Of a stretch of DNA of 43,693 nt, positions 28,801 to 31,766 are shown piece by piece. How positions within the stretch are numbered: the first letter of the stretch is position 1; every line of letters begins with the position of its first letter. Below the pieces are notes generated by a model. The model was not told the DNA's origin. It saw only the letters and a program-made list of their open reading frames with translations, and made no database searches. The position numbers and the translations under genes are program-made. Origin of the DNA: a bacterium (GTDB lineage: Bacteria; Actinomycetota; Acidimicrobiia; Spongiisociales; Spongiisociaceae); the NCBI GenBank assembly GCA_028821575.1, contig JAPPFW010000034.1:1-43693 (forward strand), in the 5' to 3' direction.

Positions 28801-31766
28801 GAGAGCCCGGTCACCGGCCTCGGCTGCTCCGGAAGGTCGTTCACACTGATGGCGACCTCCACGGAGGCATCGGCGGTGGCGACAGGAGCGCCTGCGGCGT
28901 CCAAGCTGTCGCCGACGTTCACGGTGACCGAGTAGGTGCTCTTCGTCTCGTAGTCCAGCACCGTGTTCTGGCCTACCTTGATCTGCCCGGAGTCGTCGAT
29001 CGTGAAGGCGGCGGCGTCGGTGCCGGTCAGCGTGTAGGTGAGGCTGTCGTCGGCGTTGGGATCGGTGGCCACCACCGGGGTGCCCACCGCGGTCTCGGCC
29101 GGGCTGTTCTCGTCGACGGTACGGGCCAGGGGCGACGGGTCGTCCGCCGGGAAGGACGGGGGACGGTTGAACACCTTCGTGCCGTCCACCTTGTGGAGTG
29201 CGTCGTCCGCGGGCAGGGAGTCGTAGGAGCGCGCCGCGTCGCGGGCGGCCGCGTCCGTGAGGGTGGCCCCGCCGGCGAGCTGCACGACATCGCCGCTGCT
29301 CCCGGCGACGGGACGGAGGCCGTCGGTGTCGGTGTCGGTGGACTGGACGACGTACTCGAAGGTGAGCGCCGCGGTGCTGCCGGTGGTCTCGCTGCCGGTG
29401 ACTAGGAAGGCGGTCCGGGTGACGTCCCCCACTTCGAGGTCAACGGAGATGGCCGCCCCGGCGGTGGTGATGTCCCACTTGATCTGCTGGTCCCAGGTGA
29501 CGGTGACCCGGACCGTCTCTCCGCCGGCGTAGGTGTTGTTCGCAACGGGACCGGAGGTTATGGCCACCGCCTCTATGGCCGGAACCTCCAGGTTGATCGT
29601 GGCGGTGTGGGCCTCGGTCAAGGCGCCATGGGAATCCTCCAGCTGGAAACGGAACATGGCGCCTCCGGTGAAGGTCGTCGCCGGTGCGAAGGAGAACTGA
29701 TTGAGAGAATCGGCGTCTACGAACTGGTTGATGGCGACGTTGGCGGCGCCGAGCCTCAGCCGACCTTGAGCGGGGTCGGGAAGGGACAGGATCTTGACCC
29801 GCTTCAAAGTGTCGTGGGGGTCGGTGTAGGGAAAGAGTTCGGCGCTCAGCCGGAGGAGGCTGGGGGGCGAAGCCGATACGGCGAAGTCCTCCGAGGTGGG
29901 AGCGGTATTGGATCGGGGGTTGGGCTGGGCGATGCCCAGGCTGTTTCCCTCTGCGCTAGAGGCCCACACCTTCACGCAGTAGACCGTCCCGGGTTTGAGA
30001 TCCTGGGCGCCCGGAACGGCAAACGGCAAGGGTGTGGTGCGGTCTGTGGCCTCGAACCGCAGCTCGTACCCGAACCGATCGGTGTCGTCGCAGGCGAAAG
30101 TCCCCAACTCGCGGTATCGCACCCTGAATCTGGTGACAGGCGCCCGGTCGTCCGCCTCCTCCTGCGTCCAGTCGACGCGCATGCTCTTGCCATCGGCCGA
30201 CGGCGTCACGGTCAGCACCGGCGACAGGGGCGCCTTCACATCGGTTACGTGGATCACCACCCCGATCGTGTCGTCGACGGCCGGGTCGTCGTTTCCCAGC
30301 GCATCCTTGCCGTCGCTGACGTTCACATCCACCGCGTACACGCTGTCCTGCTCGAAATCCAGGGCCGCGCCCTCGGCCACCTTGATCTGCCCGCCGCTGT
30401 CGATGGTGAAACTGGCGGCGTCGGTGCCGGTCACGGTGTAGGTCAGGGTGTCGTCGCTGTCGACGTCGGTGGCGGTCACCGGGTCGCCCACTGCCGTGCC
30501 CGCCGGGCTGTTCTCGGGAACCGCCAGGAAAGTGGGATCCCGTCCCGAAAAGGCGGGCGCCGAGTTGGACCCGCTTTGCTGGGGAGCGGTAACGAGCGGG
30601 TCGGCCAGGATGATCACGCCGGACGAGGTGCCGCCGCCCACGGCACCGCTGACCACGATGGTCTCGTCGCCCTCGACCACCCCATCATCCACCGGCGTGA
30701 TGGAAAGGGTGGCAGTCCCGACCGAGGCGCCGGCCGCGATGACCAACTCCGTCACGGCGGCGCTGTAATCGGCCGGGTCATCCGCCGTCCCCGACAGGCT
30801 CACCGCAACGGTGGTGTCCTCCGAACGGGTGGCGGCGCCCATCCAGGAGGCAACCACGACTATCGAGGTTCTCCCCCCGTCCTCGACCAATTGGCCAGGA
30901 GACACGGTCAGCAGCAGACCCGGCTGGAGCACCGGATCGGGCTCGGGTTCCGGCACTGGTTCGACCTTGAACTTCCGCGACAGAGGTTGGCCGCAACCGG
31001 TGTCGTTGCAGGCCTGTACCCGCACCACCCATTCACCGAAGCCCGCAACCGTGATACTCGCGTCTGACGACCGCGCCTCCACCCCCTCATTCAGCCTGTC
31101 ACCGGCGTCCACCGATCGCCACCGAACCAGATAATGCGTCGCGCCCTCAACGTCACCCCAGTCCAAACCCACCCCCAACGAGCCCACCTCCGTGGCAACC
31201 CTCAATCCGCGCGGCTTCACCGGCACACTTACCGGCGCCCGAGGATCAGGCGCAGGCTCCGGCTCCGGCTCGAGCTCCGGCTCGGGCTCAGGTTCAAGTG
31301 TTGGTTCAACCTTGAACTTGTGCGCCAGGGGTTTCCCACATCCGGCGGTGTTACAGGCCTGTACCCGCACCACCCATTCGCCGAAGTCCGCAACGGTGAT
31401 GGTCGTAACGGAAAACTCCGCCTCCACCCCCTCGTTCAGCTTGTCGCCACGGTCCACGGATCGCCACCGAACCAGATAGTGCGTCGCGCCCTCAACGTCA
31501 TCCCAGTCCAAGGCCACGTCCAGCGACCCGGTTCCCGTGGTGACGCTCAGTCCACTGGGCTTCACCGGAACGCTTGCCGGCTGCTCCGGCGTCGCCCCGG
31601 GAGCCGGCGCGCTATCCGGCTCCGGAGGGAGGGCCGGATCGCTTGCCTCCTCGGGAACCGCATCCCCCGGCGCGGACGTGTCCCCGGCCGCGGGCACGGT
31701 CGACGAAACCCACAGAGCAATCGCCAGTACCCACACCAGCCAGCGATAAGCCCACGAGACAGCCAC
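1..31766 (-). CDS. Giant secreted cadherin/FN3/Calx-beta repeat protein (C-terminus beyond window)
   Basis: A single minus-strand frame stays open from the left edge to a GTG at 31766, giving at least 10,588 residues; I checked the phase at positions 3, 7941, 16047, 25584 and 31764 and it is the same throughout. The GTG is preceded by GGAG with a 5-nt spacer and opens a signal peptide, which decides the start. Domain order: signal peptide (residues 1 to about 27), acidic Pro linker, two FN3-like domains, one Calx-beta, a long cadherin-like/FN3 region (about 390-5,850), an unclassified hinge (about 5,850-5,990), then Calx-beta domains to the edge. Calx-beta and cadherin domains are Ca2+-binding beta-sandwiches typical of adhesins and surface fibres, and the protein is very Asp-rich with few Cys. 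The role as an adhesin, matrix or cell-contact protein is inferred. The stop codon and any anchor (for example an SLH cassette) lie outside the window. Confidence 0.93.
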   Translation of the reverse strand, partial: MAVSWAYRWLVWVLAIALWVSSTVPAAGDTSAPGDAVPEEASDPALPPEPDSAPAPGATPEQPASVPVKPSGLSVTTGTGSLDVALDWDDVEGATHYLVRWRSVDRGDKLNEGVEAEFSVTTITVADFGEWVVRVQACNTAGCGKPLAHKFKVEPTLEPEPEPELEPEPEPAPDPRAPVSVPVKPRGLRVATEVGSLGVGLDWGDVEGATHYLVRWRSVDAGDRLNEGVEARSSDASITVAGFGEWVVRVQACNDTGCGQPLSRKFKVEPVPEPEPDPVLQPGLLLTVSPGQLVEDGGRTSIVVVASWMGAATRSEDTTVAVSLSGTADDPADYSAAVTELVIAAGASVGTATLSITPVDDGVVEGDETIVVSGAVGGGTSSGVIILADPLVTAPQQSGSNSAPAFSGRDPTFLAVPENSPAGTAVGDPVTATDVDSDDTLTYTVTGTDAASFTIDSGGQIKVAEGAALDFEQDSVYAVDVNVSDGKDALGNDDPAVDDTIGVVIHVTDVKAPLSPVLTVTPSADGKSMRVDWTQEEADDRAPVTRFRVRYRELGTFACDDTDRFGYELRFEATDRTTPLPFAVPGAQDLKPGTVYCVKVWASSAEGNSLGIAQPNPRSNTAPTSEDFAVSASPPSLLRLSAELFPYTDPHDTLKRVKILSLPDPAQGRLRLGAANVAINQFVDADSLNQFSFAPATTFTGGAMFRFQLEDSHGALTEAHTATINLEVPAIEAVAITSGPVANNTYAGGETVRVTVTWDQQIKWDITTAGAAISVDLEVGDVTRTAFLVTGSETTGSTAALTFEYVVQSTDTDTDGLRPVAGSSGDVVQLAGGATLTDAAARDAARSYDSLPADDALHKVDGTKVFNRPPSFPADDPSPLARTVDENSPAETAVGTPVVATDPNADDSLTYTLTGTDAAAFTIDDSGQIKVGQNTVLDYETKSTYSVTVNVGDSLDAAGAPVATADASVEVAISVNDLPEQPRPVTGLSATPVSAYSVRLNWTASDTAGLPPIDRVMIDPYHFEQERREYLPQVVLEAEQASEVSHTVTGLTPETTYHFEVRVRNTDGLQSTTETTQATTAANSAPTSADFTKNTHADTDLSFIASDFPFVDGDIGDSLRAVRIVTLPGSVHGALKRTGTGATRLPVTANQLIAAADLDNLMFTPATSYIGAATFTFKVVDGAHAESAAHTVTINVQDDGARFSGTPPFSRSVEENSPAGTTVGDPVMASDPDGDAITYSLSGADSAGFEIDPTSGQITVGPDAALDYETKNTHEITVNIHDGKGPDGGASTVTDASATLTITITDQIESPRPVTELTATVVSASSIRLEWEASDTTGLPPIDSYHITYGLAAGSGRTGVYPDPKTATTHTVTGLMPETTYSFSVSATNTDSVTTRPSENPSVTATTTSNKAPSSADFRAYLPAEGRDLQFSPSDFPFMDADSDDSLKQVRIVSLPDSSEGVLKWTPSGGSETVVTTNRPIDAGDLGTLVFDLDDRFQGSTDHRFGPASFNFRVVDQQGAESPETYTATLWNRYPARIVSMNITSTPAVGDTYTLGETVQVTATFDKYVVWDVSAEDADFKIQFEEDPLVIWPIASLVTGGRTTDTVREMVFEFTVTPDHNSPDGLRIYPYAGIPIRGHNGATIVSEHGDIAVLGFKDSKIPARDPNHKVGGSLLPNAAPAFTQEGPLSFSLAEDAASGKRVGGPVTAIDPDAGDALTYSLSGTDAAFFAIDSATGQVSVGSSAFLDFEAAKNTFDLMVKVRDGKDRYSRVDTSDDDSIDVTISLTDVTEPSLPPAEMSATVLSSTSIQMDWSAPENRGRTPATGYELRYSATGEKGATLTFEAGTITATLTGLTPATTYRIAMRAQNADGFGPWSAITPDPVTTANAAPTSSDFTKNTASGMDLGFSASDFEFNDVDTGDSLKAVTIVTVPRAEHGVLKWKDLGLTLKTVPAGQLIFEFALDTLTFTPAASFTGAASFTFKVHDQRFAPSATYTATINVQDDGARFAETVPITRAIAENSSAGTGVGAAIAASDPDGDDITYSLTGEDAAAFTIGAGGLIAVGQGTTLDHESGKTSYTMTVEIHDGKGPSGGASTLTDAYTTLTIDVTDVDEPPPPPGGLIVVSDLPGTLSATWTAPDTSGRPPVTGYGVEYRKSGDADWTSHLDPSRENTDTSTTIESLTQDADYEVRVWSVNDEGAGGYVSASQNVSRTPRLLSLAVVSDPGDDGFYGLDEEVRIRASFNVDVSVTGRDATGNQPAAWPTLMVDLVNGSSSVVVRNAELDHDTADGGNTLDFTFTPVTGDDGVLGIQFPRNAISVPEGSTITSGGLNVVLANFRIPVDTSHKVDGVGPIVVGTPVFSSVPYDGKTYQLAEVVSLDVTFSEDVEVVGTPYYWLRISSGANRKFHYDSGSGTATLRFSYTVAPADRGHFSVSYLEPLIDDADNLARDLRGNLFDTGIVATVQDSRPVDGSRVINRAPSLTLSGPLVFNVVEHTAPGTVFGVAITASDPDGGDTIAYTLSGAGASYFAVNSAGQLSVASGVSLDYEALDDNALPIKVSISDGKNITGEADDSADDSLDVTVVVGDVSEPPRAPSVLAAPVSSIAVQVGWTAPDNTGRPPITEYQLKYDAGFPGERFVRFTDPSTRTTTIGLAPDQEVSVSMRAVNRDGKGPWSDPVVVRSLASRPPTSRDFSKEVVAGGTVAFSVGDFHFEDPDTAHNRWEGLSYVKIVTAPIGGVFKLVHVPGRPIVVTDGYSIRRANLSSLVFEADADFSTGTTFTFKVLDRAATESESTYTATILEVTNLSPAFTDAGPLARSVEENSAVGAPVGDPVGATDPESDTLTYSLTGTDAAAFDIDAGSGQIKVAQGAVLDHETKSSLSVTVGVSDGKDGQGEVDTEVDAAVEVTIGISDVIEAPPAPANVAAAALASTALQVSWEAPAPTSAPPITGYWVSWVGMVEGVPGADVQSEYVGTETSYVITGLTPSTQYQVKVWSANSDGPGAEVVADPAPFTAPNSLPTSADVTRYGPFEFEVSDFAFFDADDNEYSMDSLSGVRFVTLAVIRHRFHPIGLPGQGAVVAGQVVPVDRLEDLYYRLTGVRASNSSFTFRVLDSYGGESTQTYTYNLTLPKNPPPAFKEGTATTRSVRENSGPGTALGAPVSARDPSSPGLDIDYFDSIPTQDLTYSLSGDDAAHFAIDARTGQLSLAEGVTLDYEAKTLYTVTVGVHDGLDVLAEPDTSIDDSIVVNVHIVDVDERPDGPVGVGAEVLSSTSIRLYWQPPADNSGRPPIESYVISSNAGHRNCQGGHNTCPDPPTSLSYTFTGLTPGTDYSFQVFSSSHEGGSISGADQWAFATTHANDLPVSANFAKLTRPGVSIPFSADDFAFSDADALTDSEDRLTQVRIVTLPDAAQGTLKWIAGSGAQAAVAAGGLIDHSDLGSLVFETASGFTGPATFTYKVLDRYGGESVTAYTVTISYAVNLRPVFTRAGPLALTVEENSPAGTEVGEPVTASDPDAGDIVRYTLTGADASLFDIDAAGRIRVGAGAHLNYEGDKNTFSLTVNAGDRKDDDGAADTAVDTTIEVTVTVTNVTEPAPAPTGVAVSVLSPGSARVSWQAPDTTSASPIAGYWVMYSTKPDVPYPDPSTILGPLVAAEKLAYELTGLLPRSEHYLKVIAQNAELGTTDLDQAPVASFTAPVNLGPTSQDILIGADTVTRISLSASDFPFSDTTPDDYLTYVRIVSLPDSAQGKLRWRVSGGAQTDVPAGGLIAASDLSSLVFLPRAGFESTSFTFRVVDRYGAESPVYTADVRLRRGVITGVGIASTPAGSDNKYYQYEIISVGVTFDFPVSWTKAADETIYVELDVGGVTKRAYLRGTEGDSSALVGEGRTLYFDYRVQSRDIDSDGVSVGGGSESGPLVEGGLIMASGTHNRSVRTHPGLAADPGHKVDGSQAHNARAQFSQDVSVAFKVKENSPGGTAVGTPVTATDADGDTVTYRLEGEDAALFSVDSEGQISVAVGTTLDAEDTVSFRVSLVVSDGKDDLNRPDPDDADDRIVVDISVLGVAELPPQISFTVTVLSDTSVRVDWDAPDTTGIPDITHYFVDWMLNPGGQVGSQSKSPDDRSHTVTGLSENTSYLIALSAKNDDGFGPIRHVPIKTNALPRSADFEKMALPGSSTSFEASDFPFTDYTHGDSLQSVRIVTLPDAAEGTLKLTGPDEEKSAVAAGQVIAAADLANLFIETPDDFVDAGFTFEVADMFGQYSKTGYTATVAYPRARITDVSITSTPRGANNTYYRGEDIVLTVTFGRDVTLSDGSSTAIPVAVNQDSQSPGSSYAHIQASGPVSGRVFNFTLRVIPRFGAGNGISINATDSLLAMIDPTTLSAVEGAATVTDSQGYAALLEFAGMDADGNHKVNGIKLHNYPARFSPGGPLIRVLTENSPAGTPVGGGIVTVTANLDGDIRRTDTSVDISLAGTATDGTDYTASFPGRITIPAGSRRGTANLLIIPRNDAAREGAETIVVNGAAGGHTVNPATVTIIDDDTAASGITLSLSRTHMPEFSRPVAFTLTAALDNGASRSTDTTVDLSLGGTATRGNPGDYVPEAFDDITIPAGQVSAATTLIFSPLADVFKEGAETIVINGAADGFTVNPATIIIVDDSDKYKGITIGASPSAVKEDGSAVTAVDIEGDTLTYSLFGTVGPTSFTESEVFAIDPSTGVITVKEGAVLDRETKASYRLTVGVSDRKDFTGAASALECTMPGADPSTDFRACDDIVLVDVTLANVVELQGPPSGLTAVPESSTTIRLGWSPPLDRGGEPTTSYRLTYGPDDGGGEPDAIALIDEVIDAGDDTAFSHVVRNLAPGTTYYFTLVAVNSEGDGEPVDASAATNANSAPDSGDFEVFTNELASLYEFSASDFPFTDADGETATGDSMKAVKIISDLRPQRCWQECYALLELDGLRVRANTVIAFADLDRLQMLLAGAWYHFSSFDFRVIDQYGAESPTYTARLGIADPVVNSVSVTSTPVKHGTYLVDEVVRVALDFDIRLRWYDGSEAEDGYLYVTLDIGGRERKAKLSSALLHLTDGRTVTNTPPEKGYPYHRWIFSYTVVAEDVDSNGISVVPDADGNLVRAHGQARLEHSPASRSHSRTAHEGLADLHGHRVNGNAAPNFWPVFNGAPGPVIRQVGEYVEGTGRPYVPTAGLPVTATDADGDKLVYSLSGDGADSFKIDSSSGQIEAADDARLDYEGKNTYHLTVHASDGKSPAGGGDPSVDTSIDVTLQVLNLPEPALSPLNLRATVLGPFRVRVDWDHPDDSGRPPRKEYHLVVFEWLRSWVLPPDTTSKVITDLLPGQTFSIWMHAQNDDWTASPPSWVPFAKLPGVTTEPNTLPTSADFTLYTKTDTTLTVKKDDFPYTDPDVGRHSEEGLSAVRIVTLPDAVHGRLVRSVAGLRDTDLSANAKVLFNRGETLRFVPAADFSGYGSFTFKVIDRFDGEAVQASTATIQVTDDPPEIDTVEIVSSPYRHDGVYGNSDTIKVEVAWDRDVTWNIPEDDVSSFIGLRLTVGSTSRWARPISTDQHSEEFPASGTARRMVFAYEVQAADLDTDGVSVPSGVVVHLFGSASLRDAVGQDAGREVGETVQSLQKVNGSLYVNYRPRFLEAGPLSRVVAENTAPGTLLGGPVLAVDANTGDTLTYSLSGPHAADFSIDAGGQIRIGETTALDFEKEPNTYSFTVEVKDGKNSLDVADTAVDDAIDVTVTVTNVAEPAGDVQAQVLSAHQIRVTWSAPDSANANYVTHYELAYRELFPKDPPYTGPDRFAEWTTLTYDRDTRLVTLEDLQPYSYYDIVLRAVQKGVDAPEVRVRPRPRTQLAPCVVLSDHSNVWQDIHKYIVVRPGPTTLDLSPAPAYASSGDLNWNRSVTRVCDEQGRVSPPSSSSHTESLNDPFLDERAGQFGDVYYLDERLYGQPHGRLDPDTRFWYFLRIDGGSRGRLDSTYRLAKTTKARTGITLAAEPGKVSESATGATLSVTARMNDNATFHAYHDISMDLTLHEGGNQTTASMVIPQWVNTATGEITVPTGDDEVVRGSRRVTVTGQLSFPDLKTVFLSKGDDIWGYPTSSAAQSAELAGLPVSATTFTIEEDDIGLLSISGPEEVVEGDTAVFTVTLSRQVDAAVQVFWSATGAHATDHTPHSGQVSFDRNQPAGATRTFRITITDDTLAEPEEQFTVKLSLIVSDLSDYLILDPDASAVTVTIADSDRVVIDIAGPAEVAEGSTADYSVTLHRSLDSALTLSYAVAPQDGATTADFTGSASGTLTFPAGVTSKSIQVTAVDDVVHDPGESFTVTISNPQGAAGFAKILGTDSVTTSITDDDDPVAVTLLVAPTNLAEDGGAKAFLLAATRPAGVTPALAITLSLGGTAQADDDYTAEGVSTLNLPAGATRATKRIRITPVDDSLLEGDESIIVEGSAEGATVTPATITLKDDEVGTVTMIAPSGPVEEGTDAEYTVRLSDKLETDLVVSWDISYESSPKWASRADLAVQGGAVHFPAGSPASTEMVFTVPIVDDRLSERAEVFKVTLEVDTATLRGNLTLPDSSRTTRIGQSDPIQVDLVGPLAVNEGGAATYHALLSPSGGIPTTELSVDYATRDGTATAGDDYTAASGAVVFSPTDYGPKPAEVTILSDTADEDDETFDFVISNPAGGGGPTPTLGNSSVSTTITGDDITVPSIVLSADPGYISEDPPATPESSGEDELPEHGESVTVTALLSADRPFPWDTEVTLSFSGTASDPGDYSVITTKTVTIPANSLSGTGELFITAVDNPTLDGDRTIDVEGSAVGISSITPATITIVDDDHATVTLSTPATVASEGSSARFDVRLSHAVGAEVTVGWTATGADAGDFAPASGSVTFPAASGPGSVRSFTIYVVDDDLSESTETLTVSLGDLSIGAGSRTGSGSEVVVSPSAVSTIIPSNDRIMVSISPPEDDEGQPLGPVVEGDPTGTYTVTLSKTPTADLTVDLATSDDSAAAGDDYTGKSETLTFSAAANETTKTFTLATIEDDLTEGAESFELALSNPRGGGGPAPTLDVAGRSLDVEIDDDDFAVLSIQTAVGQVEEGDAAEFRVTLSKQVNADVAVGWSAGDDPGADFSPDSGLVTFPANSAAGATRTITVDIADDGLTEPAETFTVALGGIDTALQSMLSVHSGLRSANATIAESDPITVMLSGPIEVALNGEAEYRVSLDKFPAADLTVSYGTSDGTAAAGVDYTATSGVLTFATGEIVKTVTVPVLGAGAGKTFNFSVLTPAGGGGPAPQLGTPSEITTTIVAGSAAPVDRKLFRLSTTPNLVVESDGATVVTVTATLDGSQTLDRDVEIQVGAHGGGTAEAGTDFTFLPNAGSTIAVASGESSGSVYYTLTPTDDGMDEGNETIIVRGASADNLEIVDSTITISDPAPVTSESGNFITLSVSPDTVTEDAAEPVDVTVTAALADGLTVEADTTVIISLGGTASLSDYQSSIVADVTIPAGQTSGSGTLRVTPTDDAVAEGDETIAVNGAVAGFTVTGDTVTISDDDEMPTGITLSVSPTSVSEGDPATELTVTATLDGDSTLPSNTNVTITFGGTADSADYEVSSASVTIPARGASGSGTLTVTPTDDAVVEGDETIVLSGSATGFAVSSVTVTLADDDTAEVYITGPSTDVTEGSFATYTVTLSKAIAKQVRVAWSSTAGTATAADVLLASGAATFGAGSPAGATQSFGVFVKDDALSEVSETFGVALGSVSGDLSARVSVKWGGGSLTTTIAESDPITVSLSGPSSVEEGDTTGSYTVSLSPSGVVPTADVTVDYATTDGSATAGNDYTAVSGTFTFTASDTAPKTISVSTVEDSFDEPGESFTFAISNLEGGGGPAPTLSSTAKSVTTTIGDDDPTPAGITLSVSPASIPESGEPAEAPDDPDDPDDPDDPDDPDVPEVPGIPGFPGIASRARTTASSGGGGSDTDLTVTATLEGSSTLTSDTTVAITLGGTADSADYGVSSGLASVTIPAGQKSASGTLRVALTDDAVVEGDETIVVSGSTAEFAVTGATVTLTDDDTAVLSISGPSGNVAEGNNATFTVTLSEAVAAQVQVVWSITQGTAAPGDFTATPAAVTFGAGSAAGATRSFEVAVTDDDLSETLETFAVGLGSVSGDLSGRVSVDSDASWVVAKIAESDPITVFLSGPSSVAEGDTTGSYTVSLAPSGVLPTADLIVDYATSDRSATAGDDYTSVSGSLKFTRSDAGAKTVTVSTVDDTVDEANESFTLDVSNVRGGGGPAPSLSSTARSVTTTIRDDDDALDTISLSVSPDSVAEGGKATEVTVTATMGGKVTLTSDTEVIISLGGTADSSDYDASTLTKVTIPGGDASGSAKITLTPKDDPVVEGDETIVVSGSATDFAVTAATITLVDDDTAELSISGPTGNVVEGDDATYTLTLSNAIAAQVKVDWSATAGTAEANDYTATQAPVTFGAGSAAGATRTFTVAVTDDDLSEVAETFTVSLGTVGGDLSSRVSVKSDAGSVTTTIAESDPITVSLTGPASVTEGDTTGSYTVSLSPSGVTPTADLTVDFRVAAGTATAGLDYTAASGTLRFTAADAGDKTVMVATIEDTLDEPGETFTFAISNVQGGGGPAASLSSTAKSVTTTIGDDDATPSSITLSVSPDSVGEGDSATDVTVTATLDGDSTLTSATTVTISLGGTAGSSDYGASTLASVTIPAGQASGSGTLKVTPKDDAVVEGDETIVVSGSATGFTVSGDTITLGDDDTAELYITGPSSSVREGNNATYMVTLSKVVAKQVRVAWSASAGTASSSDYSPASGSVTFAAGSSAGVKGTFTVAVADDDLSETSETFSVALGTVGGDLSSRVSVKSDAGSVTTTIAESDPITVTLSGPSTVDEGDTTGNYTVSLSPSGVTPTDDLTVGYATSNGSATAGDDYTAASGTLTFTSEDAGGKTLTVATIEDSLDEAGETFTFAISNPQGGGGPAPALSSTAKSVTTTISDDDGTPSSITLSVSPSSISEQDSATDVTVTATLEGDSTLTSATTVTVSLGGTAGSSDYGASTLASVTIDAGDASGSGTLTVTPKNDALVEGDETIVVSGSATGFAVADATITLGDDDTAELSISGPTGNIAEGNNATYTITLSKAIAKQVRVAWSATAGTASSSDYSPASGSVTFASGSSAGSSEAFTVAVADDDLSETSETFSVSLGTVSGDLSTRVSIKSGAGAVTTTIAESDPITVSLSGPSSVTEGDTTGNYTVSLSPSGVTPTDDLTVNYATADGSATAGDDYTAASGTLTFTSSDAADKTVTVATLEDSLDEAGETFTFAISNPEGGGGPAPSLSSTAKSVTTTIGDDDGTPSSITLSVSPDSVGEGDSATDVTVTATLDGDSTLTSATTVTVSLGGSAGSSDYGASALASVTIDAGDASGSGTLKVTPANDAVVEGDETIVVSGSATGFTVAEATVTLGDDDTAELSISGPTGNVAEGSNATYTVTLSKAIAKQVRVAWSASAGTADADDFTPASGSVTFGAGSSAGSSETFTVAVADDDLSETSETFSVALGTVGGDLSSRVSVKSGAGSVTTTIAESDPITVSLSGPSTVDEGDTTTDYTVSLSPSGVTPTADLTVNYATSNGSATAGDDYTAASGTLTFTSSDAGDKTVTVATLEDSLDEAGETFTFAISNPEGGGGPAPALSSTAKSVTTTIGDDDATPSSITLSVSPDSVGEGDSATDVTVTATLDGDSTLTSATTVTISLGGTAGSSDYGASTLASVTIPAGQASGSGTLKVTPKDDAVVEGDETIVVSGSATGFTVSGATVTLTDDDTADVSISGPTGNVAEGNNATYTITLSTAIAAEVKVDWSAAAGTAVATDYSATPAAVTFAAGSAAGATETFAVAVTDDSLSEVAETFTVSLGTVSGDLSNRVSVKSGAGSVTTTIAESDPITVSLSGPSTVDEGDTTTDYTVSLSPSGVTPTADLTVNYATSNGSATAGDDYTAASGTLTFTSSDAGDKTVTVATLEDSLDEAGETFTFAISSVQGGGGPAPALSSTAKSVTTTIGDDDDTPSSITLAVSPDSVGEGDSATDVTVTATLDGDSTLTSATTVTVSLGGTAGSSDYGASTLASVTIPAGQASGSGTLTVTPKDDAVVEGDETIVVSGSATGFAVAEATVTLGDDDTAELSISGPSSSVGEGNNATYTVTLSKAIAAQVEVDWSATAGTASSSDFSPAAGSVQFGAGSAAGATRTFTVGVTDDDLSETAERFTVRLGDITSDISSLVSVKSDAGSVTTTIAESDPITVSLTGPTSVTEGGTTGNYTVSLSPSGVTPTDDLTVGYGTTAGTATAGVDYTAASGTLTFSASDTADKTVTVATVEDSLDEPGESFTFAISSVQGGGGPAPSLSATAKSVMTTIGDDDATPSSITLSVSPDSVGEGDSATDVTVTATLDGDSTLTSATTVTISLGGTAGSSDYGASTLASVTIPAGQASGSGTLKVTPKDDAVVEGDETIVVSGSATGFTVSGATVTLTDDDTADVSISGPTGNVAEGNNATYTITLSKTIAKQVRVAWSATAGTASSSDYSPASGSVT
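7941..7985 (-). repeat. Pro-Asp-Asp microsatellite in the giant gene
   Basis: Five perfect 9-bp units (gtcgtccgg on the plus strand), with a variant unit (gacgtccgg) next to them at 7932-7940, encode five Pro-Asp-Asp repeats followed by a PGIPGFPGI-type run. The insert sits near the start of one type-a Calx-beta domain (SPASIPESGEPAEA side) and explains why this 1.2-kb unit is longer than its neighbours. It is probably a flexible acidic loop prone to slippage in multiples of three codons. Confidence 0.85.
13790..14220 (-). other. Non-repetitive hinge segment of the giant protein
   Basis: About 140 residues that match none of the repeated modules. It begins near LAPCVVLSDHSNVWQD, contains CDEQGRVSPPS and DDVYYLD-like aromatic stretches, and ends near RFWYFLRIDGG before the first Calx-beta of the array. 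It has two Cys and many Trp/Tyr, unlike its neighbours. It marks the switch from cadherin/FN3 modules to the Calx-beta array. I do not recognise the fold; it could be a ligand-binding domain or a degenerate FN3 extension. Confidence 0.5.
14220..30590 (-). repeat. Composite array of cadherin-like, FN3 and related beta-sandwich modules
   Basis: By reading the translation I count about 13 cadherin-like domains (signature ENSPAGTxVGxPVxAxDPDxGD, then LTYSLSGxDAAxFxID and LDYE), each followed by an FN3-like domain (for example SIRLxWxAPDTxGxPPI). About 11 copies of a third module start NxxPTSxDF and contain a DFPFxD and KxVxIVTLPD pattern. About 8 copies of a fourth start near VxITSTPxxGxTY and end near HKVDG; its TFDxxV strands suggest an Ig-like fold. 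Modules recur in the order cadherin, FN3, NxxPTSxDF, sometimes followed by the fourth type. Divergence between copies is much greater than in the Calx-beta array, so this half is older or less homogenised. Counts are by eye and may be off by one or two. Confidence 0.8.
17440..18495 (-). other. Cadherin-like domain interrupted by inserted Calx-beta domains
   Basis: In protein order the region starts as a normal cadherin-like domain (PLIRVLTENSPAGTPVG), switches at about 18445 to Calx-beta sequence (GGIVTVTANLDGD), and runs through two Calx-beta domains ending in VTIIDDD and IIIVDDSD. A third Calx-beta begins (ITIGASPSAVKEDGS) and at about 17750 switches back to cadherin sequence (AVTAVDIEGDTLTYSLF), which continues to the usual LDRETKASYRL end. 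Joining the outer pieces rebuilds one complete cadherin-like domain, so about 690 bp of Calx-beta sequence sits inside it. Confidence 0.7.
30600..30930 (-). other. N-proximal Calx-beta domain of the giant protein
   Basis: About 110 residues reading LLLTVSPGQLVEDGG near the start, SGTADDPADYSA in the middle and DDGVVEGDETIVVSGAVGG near the end. This is the same pattern as the type-a Calx-beta domains of the C-terminal array. It stands alone, between the FN3 pair and the first cadherin-like domain. Confidence 0.75.
30950..31600 (-). repeat. Tandem pair of near-identical FN3-like domains at the N-terminus
   Basis: Two domains of about 85-90 residues share long matching stretches such as GATHYLVRWRSVD, LNEGVEA and EWVVRVQACN. 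Corresponding nucleotides lie 345 bp apart (31011 against 31356). Each carries the motif ACNxxGCG with two Cys, the only Cys cluster in this part of the protein. The domains are separated by an acidic Glu-Pro linker. The beta-sandwich pattern and the GEWVVRVQACN strand support an FN3 assignment; the Cys pair may form a disulfide. Confidence 0.75.
31686..31766 (-). other. Signal peptide of the giant protein
   Basis: The first 27 residues have one Arg at position 8, a Trp/Leu/Val/Ala-rich hydrophobic core (residues 9-20) and a small-residue exit ending VPAAGD, with cleavage likely after A26 or A27. A Ser/Pro/Glu-rich low-complexity stretch follows. This is a Sec-type signal; it argues against type I secretion of the LapA/RTX kind, which uses a C-terminal signal. 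Confidence 0.85.

Noticed and set aside
22569..31067. Plus-strand frames 22569-23981, 27729-29405 and 29607-31067
   Set aside because: Antisense shadows of the cadherin/FN3 region; Val/Gly/Arg-rich without motifs, while the opposite strand shows well-formed domains.
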